64,000 nucleotides of DNA, taken from positions 2,754,186-2,818,185 of the forward strand of contig OZ244822.1 in NCBI GenBank assembly GCA_965220345.1, in the 5' to 3' direction. The stretch's first letter is position 1. Each line of letters starts with the position of its first letter. Positions 17,110 through 24,984 of the stretch are shown in pieces. Position numbers and translations under genes: made by a program. This stretch comes from Aldehydirespirator sp965220345 (GTDB lineage Bacteria > Actinomycetota > Acidimicrobiia > Acidimicrobiales > Aldehydirespiratoraceae). The notes beneath the pieces are model-generated. The model was not told where the DNA came from. It worked only from the letters and a program-made list of their open reading frames with translations, and made no database searches.

Positions 17110-20100
17110 CTATGGCTGGGAGGTGACGTATCCCTGAACGTGGTCATTCGCCACAGCGGCGGGATCACGCAACTCAGCGGCCCCGAAACCGCCGCCTCCA
17201 GGAAGTTCCAGAATCAACCGTCTGCCAGCAGGCACCGTCTGTTTGCCTTTTGATCCAAAGGAGGTGCCGTCATCTAGGCGCACTGCGCCAGCAGCGCCGT
17301 TGGTTCCCCCACGGCGACCCCGGGCTGGGTTGTTGACCCGGTCGAACATCGCTGAGAACTCAAACAGGTAACCATCAGCGGGAGCTATCTCAATGACTTG
17401 ACCTAAGCCACCGCGGAAGCGGCCACTGCCAGCGCTGTCAGGACGGATCTCTTTGCGCCACACCACGATCGGGCCTACCTGTTCGGTGGCTTCCACGCTC
17501 ATAGTCCGCACCCCAGACGGGAACGCTGTGGCAGTCAGCCCGTCGCTGCTAGGTCGGGCACCAGTGCCTCCGCTGTTGAACATCAGCATCTCAACTGGGG
17601 GACGCGGATCAGCCAAATCTGCACTGCGGGCACTGGCCTGGAAGTTCCAGAGAGCACCTGAGCCTTCAGCGCCGATCACTTCGGGAAGCGCCTCAGCAAG
17701 CGCCCCTAAGCACAGATCGGTCACGAAATGGCCGATCACATGACGCACCGCTACTGGATCTGGTTCGGTTGCGTTGAGGATCACCCCAGGCGGCGCGCTC
17801 ACCGTGAAAGGCAGCAGCGAGGCGTAGTTGTTAGGCAACTCTGGTGCAAGAGCCACCAGCATTCCGTAGGTGAAATAGGCTTGTGCGTAGATGATCGGCA
17901 CGTTGATACCGAACGGGCTCACAGGTGAGGTGCCCGCAAAGTCAGCGTGCATGCCCTCAGAGGTGACGGTCACCGCGGCGGCCAGTGTTACTGGATCGCC
18001 GTAGCCGTCTACACGCATTTCATTGCGGTAAACCCCTTCAGGCACTTCAGCTAGAGCTTTGAGCGTGGCTCGCCGTGTCCGATCGAACACGAATCCGGCC
18101 AACTCTTCAAGGTCGCTTAAGCCGAACTCGGCGAGCATGTCAAGCAAACGCTGGCGACCGGTTTCGTTGGATGCAGCAAGGCCGTGAATGTCGCCGACCA
18201 CTTGATCGGGTTCGCGCACATTGCAACGCAACACTTCGACTAGATCACGGTTGAGTCTGCCCCGGTCGGCCCAGCGCATGATGGGAATACGAATGCCTTC
18301 CTCATACAGTTCGCGAGCGTCGGGGCCGAAGCCTCGCCCGCCGATGTCAACCACATGCGCTGTTGAAGCAAAAAAGCCGATGAGCTGATCTGCGTCGCCG
18401 AACACTGGCGTGGCCACAGTTATGTCATGGAGGTGGCCGGTGCCTTTCCAGGGATCGTTGGTGAGATAAACATCACCGGGATGCATGCTGTCGGTGCCGA
18501 TCTCGTTGATGAAATTTCCTAGAGAAGCTGCCATGGTGTTGACATGGCCGGGCGTTCCGGTCACTGCTTGGGCTATCAAGCGTCCCTGACGGTCGAAAAC
18601 TCCGGCTGAAAGGTCGCCAGCTTCACGCACCGAAGTCGAAAACGCGGTACGCACCAGGGTTAGTGCCTGCTCCTCGACTACCGATATCAGCCGGTTCCAC
18701 ATGATCTGCATGGGAACCTCACGCTGAGACGGTTGTTGCTGTTTCTGGTAATGATGAGGTTGATGTTGTTGATGTCGCTGAGTTGGCTGCGAACTCGCTT
18801 GATGCTGTGAAGCAGGTTGATGCTGTGAACTCAACTGATCCGCGGCGATGTTCTCGGAGTTCTTGGCGGTGTTGGCGGTTATCCGCAGTGTCAGGTCGGG
18901 CTGCACCACCGCCACATGAAGTGAGCTGATGACGGTGGTGGTCTGATCTTCGGTTATCAGAGCCGGACCCGGCAGCGTGTCGCCTGCCACTAATGCACTG
19001 CGCCCAAATACTCCGGCAGCGATTTTTGTGCCGGTGGGCGGGTCATAAACCAAACGGGTGGACGTAGCTTGCAGAATCTGCGTTGCGGGTTGATCTGCTG
19101 CCAGCGGCATCACTTTCTGAGAGGTTCGATAGTTTGATCGCACCCGCACCGACCAGCTGACAGCTTCTATTGCCAAACCTTCAATAGCACGTCCAAAGAA
19201 CGCCTCGTAAGCTTTCACGAAAGCGGTAGTCAGTTCTTGGGCGGCTATCTCGTCAAATTCGCCTTGCGGCAGAGTCACTGGTATCTCCCAGCCTTGGCCT
19301 CGGTAACGCATGTGCACTTCGCGTTCGATCTCTAAGCCACTCCAAACCTCAACCTCAGGTTGAGCCTCAAGTTCAGCTTCAGGATTAGGGATTTTGACGG
19401 GGCCACTGGCAGGATGCTGATTTACGGTGCCGGTTCGCACGAACAACTCAGCTTCGGCTGTTAGTTCGGCTAGCACACCGCGAACACCTTCCACATCGAA
19501 GCTCTCCGAGGTGGTGTAGAAGCTGCGGGTCGCTTCATATGAGAACGGTGCGAGCAAGAACCCGATAGCTGAACCAACTCCCGCACCTACCGGAACCAGC
19601 ACTTCGTCAATGCCCAGCTTGTCGATCAAGCGGCAGGCGTGCAGCGGTGCCGCACCACCGAATGCAACCATCGAATAACCAGCCAGATCTTTGCCGCTCT
19701 CCACTGCGTGCGTGCGTGCCGCGTTGGCCATGTTCTCGTCAACCACTTCAGCTACACCCACCGCGGCTTCGCTGTCATCAAGGTCAAGTGGGTTTCCGAC
19801 GCTGCCCTGCAAAGCGGTGGTTGCTTTCTGTGGTGACAACGCAATGTCGGGGGCGCGGAATGTGTCGGGATGCAGTCGTCCAAGATGCAGATTGGCATCC
19901 GTGACGGTGGCCGCTGTTCCGCCGAGCCCGTAGCAAGCTGGTCCTGGGTCTGCGCCTGCGCTTTGTGGCCCTACCCGTATCTGGCCGAGCTTGTCGACAG
20001 TGGCGATTGATCCACCGCCAGCACCGATTTCGATCATCTCGATGGCGGGCACCGAGATCGGCATTCCGCTGCCCTTCTTGAAGCGAGCGGTTCGCGCTGT

Positions 20101-21048
20101 CTCGAAGGTTTTGGAGGTGCGAGGTGAGTAGTCCTCGATAAGAGCGATCTTGGCGGTAGTGCCGCCCATGTCATAAGAGATGATTTTCTCACGGTGATGC
20201 GCCTGAGCCAGATGCGCTGCGAAGATCACGCCGCCAGCAGGGCCAGACTCGATCAACCTCACTGGATAAGCGGCCGCGGTGTCGCTGCTAATCAGACCAC
20301 CACCGGAATGCACCAGCAGCAGTGGACAGGTTGCACCGAGGTTGTGTAGCTGTGCTTCAAGCCGATGCAGATATGAGGCGATCTGAGGCTGAACATAGGC
20401 GTTGACGCAGACTGTGTTGAAACGCTCGAACTCACGCATCAGCGGCGACACTTCACAACTCAATGACACTGCAAGCTCTGGTGCTTCCTGCAACAGCAAG
20501 TCACGGAAACGGCGTTCGTGGGCACCATTGCGGTAGCTGTGCATGAAACCGACCGCCACCGACTCGTAGCCGCCCTCCACTATGCGAGCCACCACCTGCT
20601 GAGCGGCTTGATCATCAAAGGCCAGTAGCACCGCACCGTCAGCAGCGATGCGTTCGGGCACAACGAAACGGTCTTTGCGCTCAATCAGCGGCGCTGGCAG
20701 CACGATGTTGAGGTCGTACTGCTCGAAACGGCTCTCAGTGCGTGTTTCGATCACGTCACGAAATCCGGCGGTGGTCACTAGCGCTGTGTGGGCACCGCTT
20801 CTTTCGATCACGGCGTTGGTAGCGAGTGTGGTTCCGTGGATGATCTGAGCAACTTCGCTGATGTCAGCACCCGCGCGTTCGACAACCTCTGATATGCCTT
20901 TGAGGATGGCTTCTTCGGGGTGACCGTGGCTGGTGAGGACTTTGGTGGAAACGAACGGCGAATCGCCATGCTGCAAGGCCACGTCGGTGAACGTGCCACC
21001 CACATCCACCCCGATGCGCACCTCCTGAGGTGTCCCAGCAGACATCAT
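17110..21048 (-). CDS. Fused hydantoinase/oxoprolinase A-B protein
   Basis: This 1312-residue protein joins two usually separate subunits. Residues 1-735 are HyuA-like: IGVDVGGTFTDVAL near 12 is the actin-like ATP site, and GGTTAKIALIEDYSP follows further on. Residues 778-1300 are HyuB-like, starting MQIMWNRLISVVEEQA, with a C-terminal Gly-rich end (ELPGGGGFGAAE). The family uses ATP to open hydantoin-type or 5-oxoproline rings. A Gln/His-rich linker (about 736-777) joins the halves. The total length is close to that of eukaryotic 5-oxoprolinase, which is the same fusion. The gene lies between an SDR gene (25 bp upstream) and a DAO oxidase. Substrate may be a hydantoin or 5-oxoproline. Confidence 0.85.
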   Translation of the reverse strand: MMSAGTPQEVRIGVDVGGTFTDVALQHGDSPFVSTKVLTSHGHPEEAILKGISEVVERAGADISEVAQIIHGTTLATNAVIERSGAHTALVTTAGFRDVIETRTESRFEQYDLNIVLPAPLIERKDRFVVPERIAADGAVLLAFDDQAAQQVVARIVEGGYESVAVGFMHSYRNGAHERRFRDLLLQEAPELAVSLSCEVSPLMREFERFNTVCVNAYVQPQIASYLHRLEAQLHNLGATCPLLLVHSGGGLISSDTAAAYPVRLIESGPAGGVIFAAHLAQAHHREKIISYDMGGTTAKIALIEDYSPRTSKTFETARTARFKKGSGMPISVPAIEMIEIGAGGGSIATVDKLGQIRVGPQSAGADPGPACYGLGGTAATVTDANLHLGRLHPDTFRAPDIALSPQKATTALQGSVGNPLDLDDSEAAVGVAEVVDENMANAARTHAVESGKDLAGYSMVAFGGAAPLHACRLIDKLGIDEVLVPVGAGVGSAIGFLLAPFSYEATRSFYTTSESFDVEGVRGVLAELTAEAELFVRTGTVNQHPASGPVKIPNPEAELEAQPEVEVWSGLEIEREVHMRYRGQGWEIPVTLPQGEFDEIAAQELTTAFVKAYEAFFGRAIEGLAIEAVSWSVRVRSNYRTSQKVMPLAADQPATQILQATSTRLVYDPPTGTKIAAGVFGRSALVAGDTLPGPALITEDQTTTVISSLHVAVVQPDLTLRITANTAKNSENIAADQLSSQHQPASQHQASSQPTQRHQQHQPHHYQKQQQPSQREVPMQIMWNRLISVVEEQALTLVRTAFSTSVREAGDLSAGVFDRQGRLIAQAVTGTPGHVNTMAASLGNFINEIGTDSMHPGDVYLTNDPWKGTGHLHDITVATPVFGDADQLIGFFASTAHVVDIGGRGFGPDARELYEEGIRIPIMRWADRGRLNRDLVEVLRCNVREPDQVVGDIHGLAASNETGRQRLLDMLAEFGLSDLEELAGFVFDRTRRATLKALAEVPEGVYRNEMRVDGYGDPVTLAAAVTVTSEGMHADFAGTSPVSPFGINVPIIYAQAYFTYGMLVALAPELPNNYASLLPFTVSAPPGVILNATEPDPVAVRHVIGHFVTDLCLGALAEALPEVIGAEGSGALWNFQASARSADLADPRPPVEMLMFNSGGTGARPSSDGLTATAFPSGVRTMSVEATEQVGPIVVWRKEIRPDSAGSGRFRGGLGQVIEIAPADGYLFEFSAMFDRVNNPARGRRGGTNGAAGAVRLDDGTSFGSKGKQTVPAGRRLILELPGGGGFGAAELRDPAAVANDHVQGYVTSQP

Positions 21049-21073
21049 CTTTGTGTGCCCTCCTAAAGGTCTT

Positions 21074-21877
21074 CTATAGGTCTTTCACGTCTGGGAAACT
21101 GTCAACCGAAACGATGTCAACAGTGGCTGAGCGCTGCTGTGCCAGCATTCCACCATCGACTCTTATCACCGAACCGGTGATGTAGTTGGCATCATCAGAA
21201 GCTAAAAACAGCGCTGCGCCGGTCATGTCCAAAGGCTCACCGACACGTCCGAGCGGTACATTGTCGCCGCGCAGGGTTCGCTCGTCAAGCGACAATCCGC
21301 TGGTGTCAATAGCTCCAGGCACCAGCGCATTCACACGGATGTTGTAGGGGCCGAGGTCAAGGGCCATCGCCCGGGTGAGCGCTTCGATGCCTCCCTTAGT
21401 GGCATCGTAAGCGGTGAAGCAACGGTGGGCTCGTGTGGCACCGCCAGAACTCATGTTGATGATGCTGCCGCCGCCTTGTTTGGCCATGATGCGGGCCACC
21501 CGGTGCGAAGTCAGGAAATGACCGGTCAGGTTCACATCTACGATACGCCGCCACCAAGCTTCGTCAGCATCAAAGAAGTGCAGCATCGGGCTGACGACCC
21601 CGGCGTTGTTGACCAGCACGTCAATGCGTCCGTGACGGTCTGTGACCGTATCGATCATGGCAGCGACCTGAGCGCTGTCGGACACATCCGCGGGGACTGC
21701 TGCGGCTCTGCCCCCGTTGTCGTTGATGGCTGCAGCACTGGCAGCTGCAACGTCGCTGTCAAGGTCGTTGACCGCCACTGTTGCTCTAGCTTCGGCGAAG
21801 CGTCTGGCTATGGCTTGCCCGATACCTCGGCCTGCTCCAGTGACTAGGACGATCTTGCCTACAAGAGATTCATGCAT
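21074..21877 (-). CDS. SDR family oxidoreductase
   Basis: This 267-residue classical short-chain dehydrogenase has TGAGRGIG near residue 13 (NAD(P) binding), NNAG near 90 and the catalytic YDATK. Family-typical PGAIDT and ASDDANYITGSVIRVDGG follow toward the end. Substrate cannot be predicted. The C-terminal tail of about 20 residues beyond VDGG is longer than average. It is the first gene of the putative SDR-hydantoinase-oxidase operon. ATG 21877 is chosen over 21892 because the family starts a few residues before the first strand. Confidence 0.85.
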   Translation of the reverse strand: MHESLVGKIVLVTGAGRGIGQAIARRFAEARATVAVNDLDSDVAAASAAAINDNGGRAAAVPADVSDSAQVAAMIDTVTDRHGRIDVLVNNAGVVSPMLHFFDADEAWWRRIVDVNLTGHFLTSHRVARIMAKQGGGSIINMSSGGATRAHRCFTAYDATKGGIEALTRAMALDLGPYNIRVNALVPGAIDTSGLSLDERTLRGDNVPLGRVGEPLDMTGAALFLASDDANYITGSVIRVDGGMLAQQRSATVDIVSVDSFPDVKDL

Positions 21878-21949
21878 TGCGCTGCCTCCCATAACCGCGA
21901 CACACCAAGTCTACGGCCCCAGACTGTGCCCACTGCACTTGACCCTGAC

Positions 21950-22125
21950 CTAACTCCCAGCGGACTCTGCCGCGATTGCTCTGACATCTTCGAGGGTTAA
22001 GCCATGCTCAGGGTCAGCCAGCGGGCCCGAAGCTGCCGTGCCTATCCGGCCATCCTCCAGCAGAGGCGCAACACCACCTTGCGTAGCAAACACATAATGC
22101 ATAGGGTAAGGAGGTTTACCGGCAA
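21950..22125 (-). pseudogene. C-terminal remnant of a P-L cassette lipoprotein (L1)
   Basis: About 58 codons match the C-terminus of the lipoprotein at 24985-26682: HYVFATQGGVAPLLEDGRIG, then a conserved GLTLEDVRA. DNA identity over this end is high (roughly nine in ten by eye). The gene is cut at its upstream side by the IS30-type element that begins at about 22126. The short frame reading into the IS (MHPP...) is an artefact of the junction. It shows that another copy of the lipoprotein gene once stood here. Confidence 0.75.
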
Positions 22126-22148
22126 ACTCTAGTGGTGGATGCAATTGA
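22126..22148. repeat. Left terminal inverted repeat of the IS30 element
   Basis: The sequence pairs with 23159-23181 in inverted orientation with 4 mismatches in 23. The core GGTGGNTGCAATTGA is almost perfect. Confidence 0.65.
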
Positions 22149-23104
22149 GTTTAGTGTAGGTGTTGTGGGCTGATTGCCAGTTGTGGAGTTTGCGGGGCAT
22201 GTGGTTGAGGTTGTCTTCGATGACAGCAAGGTGGGCTGGGTTGATGTTGAGATCTGTGTGTTTGGGTAGCCAGCGTCTGAGTAGTGCGTTGGTTTGTTCG
22301 TTGCTGGCGCGTTGCCATGGTGAACGCGGTTCGCAGAAGTAGATGTCGATGTTGAGGGCTTGTTCGATGTCTGCCCAGCGCGCCATTTCGCGTCCTTGGT
22401 CCCAGGTGAGAGTTTTGACCAAATGTTTGGGTTGACGTGACAGTGCTGCGATGATTGCTGTGGCGGTGTGTTTCGCGGTGTGACCGTGTGGTAGGGCTGC
22501 GAGCAGGGTTTGTCGGGTGAAGCGTTCTACGAGTGTGATGATGGCGCTGGCGTTGTTGGTGCCGATGATTAGGTCGCCTTCTGTAATGGCCAGCCTCAAC
22601 GCGCTGCTCAACAGCTATCGGTCGTTGTGTGATCGGTTTGTAATCGCCTAAAGCATTGGGTTTTGCTGTGATGCGGTTACGGGGTTTGCGTTTGCGGCAA
22701 CGTCTCGGCAGCAACCGCCAAGCCTCTTTGGATAGTCCTCGCGAACCGGTACGGTCATAACAGGCCGCATAGATCGTCTCCGCGCAGATCTGATATCCCT
22801 CGGCGCGTAGATCAGCACTAATCGCGTGCGGTGACCAGCGCATCACCTGCCGTTCATGCACCTTCGCAGCCAACTCAGGATCCGCAGCGAGTTTGGGTTG
22901 TTTCGGGCGACGCGCCCGCAAATCCGCGAAACGCTGCGCCACTGACGCGTCATAACCATCGTTATCGCTGCTGTTACGGATTTGTTCTCGATAAATCGTT
23001 GAAGGAGCACGACCCAGCTGTCGTGCGATCTGTTGAGCATCAACCCCCGCCGTCTGCAACGCCTCAATCCGAGCGCGTTCGTCAAAGCTAAGCCTCGCTG
23101 CCAT
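22129..23104 (-). pseudogene. IS30-family transposase, frameshifted
   Basis: The first part (from ATG 23104: MAARLSFDERARIEALQTAG) has the IS30 helix-turn-helix and continues to RVEAGHY. The conserved sequence EGDLIIGTNNASAIITLVER then appears in the next frame. The second part carries the DDE-core features LTWDQGREMARW (Asp) and YFCEPRSPWQRASNEQTN (Glu). One extra base near 22583 (GGCCATTACAGAAGGC) explains the break. Reading both frames together gives a normal-length transposase of about 325 residues. I see no slippery heptamer, so loss of function is more likely than programmed frameshifting. Confidence 0.82.
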
Positions 23105-23158
23105 AATAAAAACCTCCACCGGATGGTTGCTTGTGGTTCGACCGGCCATCATGGCCGA

Positions 23159-23181
23159 TCAATTGCAACCACCGGTGGAGT
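23159..23181. repeat. Right terminal inverted repeat of the IS30 element
   Basis: This is the right partner of 22126-22148. Just inside it, CTCCACCGG...TGGTTGC (from about 23114) forms a second inverted repeat with the end, so the right end can fold into a larger hairpin. Confidence 0.65.
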
Positions 23182-23186
23182 CCGCC

Positions 23187-23479
23187 CCCCAACCAGCAAC
23201 ACGCGCCGCCTCCAGTAGCCGCACCTCAGAAATCAGATCCTGCATACCCTCAAGACGATTGAGACGCAACTCAGCCTCTTCAAGATCAACCCCATAATCC
23301 TGAGCATAAAACGATACCGAAGGATCCCGAGGCCCGTCCTCAACATCTGCTTCAGCATCAGCACCCGCAGTCACCGACAGCACCGCCGACACGAAGGCAA
23401 GCACCACCAATACCACGCCTCTCTTCACAAAAAAGAGTTTATGCCCGTTTCTGCTGCCAATATTATCTACCTTGATCAT
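23187..23479 (-). pseudogene. N-terminal remnant of the secreted S1 protease gene (P1)
   Basis: This stretch encodes the signal peptide and the first part of the pro-region of the protease at 26720-28126, identical base for base up to the codons VAGWG. After that the frame runs into the IS30 end and stops at 23159. The catalytic domain is missing, so no active protease can be made. It lies inside the 582-bp direct repeat and shows that the P-L cassette was duplicated before the IS-associated deletion. Confidence 0.85.
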
Positions 23480-23535
23480 TGCAGCACCTAACCTTGCTTA
23501 CGATAGAGTCAACCGAGTTGAATCGTCTGACGGTG

Positions 23536-23619
23536 CCATCATCTCAGACATCTTGCAGGCTGTCAAGGACAACACACGGCCAAACCTCGACAGCCTTCGG
23601 CCACCCATAGACAAAACAC
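23536..23619. promoter_or_regulatory. 84-bp element upstream of P, copy 1, with 8-bp inverted repeat
   Basis: The segment occurs three times in the island (also 28183-28266 and 30392-30475). It starts 57 bp upstream of the protease start codon. Within it AGGCTGTC (23557-23564) and GACAGCCT (23589-23596) form a perfect inverted repeat with a 24-nt spacer. An operator or a leader structure is possible. The role is inferred from position and conservation. Confidence 0.5.
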
Positions 23620-23768
23620 GGACAACCGGCTGCAGGGCAACAGCGCCTCAAACCCTCACTAAAGAACCCCACCCCGACTCAAGTTTCTGCAAAGCGAACC
23701 CTACAACGACAATCACAGTTCCGTCGCCCCCCCTCCCCCCAGATAGCATTTCACACGCCAAGGCGACC

Positions 23769-23907
23769 GAAAGCTCCAAACTCTCTACATCAAGCTAGAT
23801 GTCGCTACCCGAAATGAAGCTATCCATCGCTGCCAAGAAATCACAAGCGCTCAACAAGCCAACAAACTCAAAGCAAAAAACAACCCACCAACTAATTCTC
23901 AGTCACC
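23769..23907 (+). pseudogene. 3' remnant of the small HTH gene (H1) plus tip of a lipoprotein gene
   Basis: This segment matches 24862-25000 with 6 differences in 139 bases. It holds the last ~35 codons of the GerE-type HTH gene. The stop codon is lost (AAA in place of the TAA). The last bases correspond to the final codons of the convergent lipoprotein gene. The join to the 582-bp repeat at 23768 removed the front half of the HTH gene. Confidence 0.7.
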
Positions 23908-23927
23908 AGCGACATTATGATATCAGT

Positions 23928-24176
23928 ATGAGAACTATCATAACCCTTCCTGATCACATGCATGCACAGGCAAAGCAGAGAGCCGCTGAGCTCGGCATCA
24001 GCTTGGCAGAGTTGGCCCGGCGCCTCTTTGAGAAGGAACTTCAGCAAGCCCCGATGCAGGGCGACATCGACTCAATTCGTGGGATCGTGCAAGGATCACC
24101 GTTCGACATGGCTCAAGACGGCAGGCAAATTATTGCAGAAGCTTCGGCCAAATCGCTTACCGAGCGATGTCAATAA
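23928..24176 (+). CDS. vapB: Ribbon-helix-helix antitoxin (VapB-like)
   Basis: This 82-residue protein begins MRTIITLPDHMHAQAKQRAA, the beta strand and first helix of a CopG/MetJ-type ribbon-helix-helix. GISLAELARRLFEKEL is the second helix. Such antitoxins bind operator DNA as dimers and cover the toxin with their C-terminal tail (here about 50-82). The start at 23928 is chosen because the upstream extension reads through the HTH-gene remnant. It lies 3 bp before the PIN toxin gene. Confidence 0.8.
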   Translation: MRTIITLPDHMHAQAKQRAAELGISLAELARRLFEKELQQAPMQGDIDSIRGIVQGSPFDMAQDGRQIIAEASAKSLTERCQ

Positions 24177-24179
24177 ATC

Positions 24180-24602
24180 ATGGAATACTCTTATGTGGAC
24201 ACTTCGGCCTGGGTGTCGCTGGCGGACAGCGCAGAAGCCTCACACGAGCGTGTCGTCGAAACGCTGAGCGAACGCCGAGGATTTCTGCTAACCAGCGACC
24301 ATGTATTGCACGAAACATGGACGGTTATGCGTTACCGTCACGGCTTCGGTCCCGCTGAGCGGCTGATAAACAGCATCCGTTCTGGGATCGCTAGGATTGA
24401 GGTTGCTGGACTGGCCGATCTGGAGGCCGCTGCCGCTATCGGCGTAGCGTTCTCCGATCAGGATTTCTCGCTGTCGGATCGCACAAGCTGGTCTGTCATG
24501 AATCGACTGGGAGTCCGTAGCGCCGTCTCGCTTGACCACGACTTCCGTGTCTACCGATTCGGCCTGGGCCGACGCCACTCCTTCAACGTAGTGCCCAGCT
24601 GA
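24180..24602 (+). CDS. vapC: PIN-domain toxin (VapC-like RNase)
   Basis: This 140-residue PIN protein shows the acidic metal-binding residues: YVDTSAW near 5-11 (first Asp), HETWT near 40 (Glu), FSLSDRTSW near 100 (third Asp) and LDHDF near 120 (fourth Asp). VapC toxins cleave tRNA or rRNA. The pair stands between remnants of the P-L-H cassettes and an IS end, so it is probably a separate insertion into the island. An inverted repeat directly after the stop may end the transcript. Confidence 0.85.
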   Translation: MEYSYVDTSAWVSLADSAEASHERVVETLSERRGFLLTSDHVLHETWTVMRYRHGFGPAERLINSIRSGIARIEVAGLADLEAAAAIGVAFSDQDFSLSDRTSWSVMNRLGVRSAVSLDHDFRVYRFGLGRRHSFNVVPS

Positions 24603-24604
24603 GC

Positions 24605-24639
24605 GCGACCAAAGACGGCCAACTCCACCGGTTGGTCGC
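24605..24639 (+). terminator. Inverted repeat after vapC
   Basis: GCGACCAA (24605-24612) and TTGGTCGC (24632-24639) are exact complements, starting 2 bp after the vapC stop. The right arm lies in the IS-end remnant. It may serve as a terminator, though no T-run follows. Confidence 0.4.
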
Positions 24640-24694
24640 TTGTCGCATGACGGCCATCATGGCCGATCATTTAGCATCCACCCGTGGAGTCCGC
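24622..24694 (-). mobile_element. Solo right end of an IS30-type element
   Basis: About 70 bp resemble the right end of the IS at 23112-23181. Shared blocks are CTCCACCGG, then GGCCATCATGGCCGATCA, then a degenerate TIR and GTGGAGTCCGC. No transposase is attached. It is a scar of a second IS or a partial duplication. Its end supplies the GTG used by the HTH frame at 24684. Confidence 0.65.
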
Positions 24695-24971
24695 GCTGCT
24701 ACCCATGGGGCTCGCCCAAAGCCTTGCTATGACAGCCCAGGCTGTTCAGATGCCTGATGGCTTCAGCGAAACCGAGAAACAGCTGGTATCGGCGCTAGCC
24801 TTTGAGCACAGTGTGTCAAAAATAGCCATCAATCTCCACTACAGCGAACGCACCATCCGACGAAAACTCCAAACTCTCTACATCAAGCTAGGTGTCGCTA
24901 CCCGAAGTGAAGATATCCATCGCTGCCAAGAAATCACAAGCGCTCAACAAGCCAACAAACTCAAAGCATAA
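24684..24971 (+). CDS. GerE/LuxR-type HTH protein (H2), 5' end altered by IS scar
   Basis: This 95-residue protein has a C-terminal LuxR-type HTH: FSETEKQLVSALAFEHSVSK, then SERTIRRKLQTLYIKLGV, about residues 26-78. No receiver or sensor domain is present, so it is either a stand-alone DNA-binding protein or the remnant of a larger regulator. It is nearly identical to the copy at 28470-28781 from LLPMGLAQSL onward. Its first codons come from the IS30-end scar. It is convergent with the lipoprotein gene, with 13 bp between stops. Confidence 0.55.
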   Translation: MESALLPMGLAQSLAMTAQAVQMPDGFSETEKQLVSALAFEHSVSKIAINLHYSERTIRRKLQTLYIKLGVATRSEDIHRCQEITSAQQANKLKA

Positions 24972-24984
24972 AACAACCAACCAA

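Larger units (their letters stand above)
22126..23181 (-). mobile_element. IS30-family insertion sequence, about 1.06 kb
   Basis: The element carries an IS30-type transposase with a frameshift. Its ends form imperfect inverted repeats of about 23 bp: ACTCTAGTGGTGGATGCAATTGA at the left against ACTCCACCGGTGGTTGCAATTGA read inward from the right, with 4 mismatches. Placing the left end at 22126 keeps the transposase stop (22129) inside the element. The exact ends are uncertain by a few bases. No target duplication is seen. The left flank is a lipoprotein gene end and the right flank is a protease gene start, so DNA between them was lost when the element inserted or later. Confidence 0.8.
23187..23768. 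repeat. 582-bp exact direct repeat, copy 1
   Basis: This copy is identical at every base I compared to 27834-28415 (offset 4647). It covers the start of the protease gene and the whole spacer toward the HTH gene. It includes a C7-T-C6 tract (23727-23740) and the 84-bp shared element (23536-23619). Confidence 0.93.

Noticed and set aside
22151..22580. Continuation of the first transposase frame (His/Arg/Thr-rich)
   Set aside because: The true IS30 sequence continues in the other frame (22129-22611). The His/Arg-rich translation is out of frame.
23472..23798. Plus-strand frame MIIAAPNLAYDRVN... and its copy at 28119-28469
   Set aside because: It overlaps the protease start and its open frame follows from the exact repeat. 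The third partial copy (30392-30475) has only amino-acid-changing differences, so no coding selection is seen.
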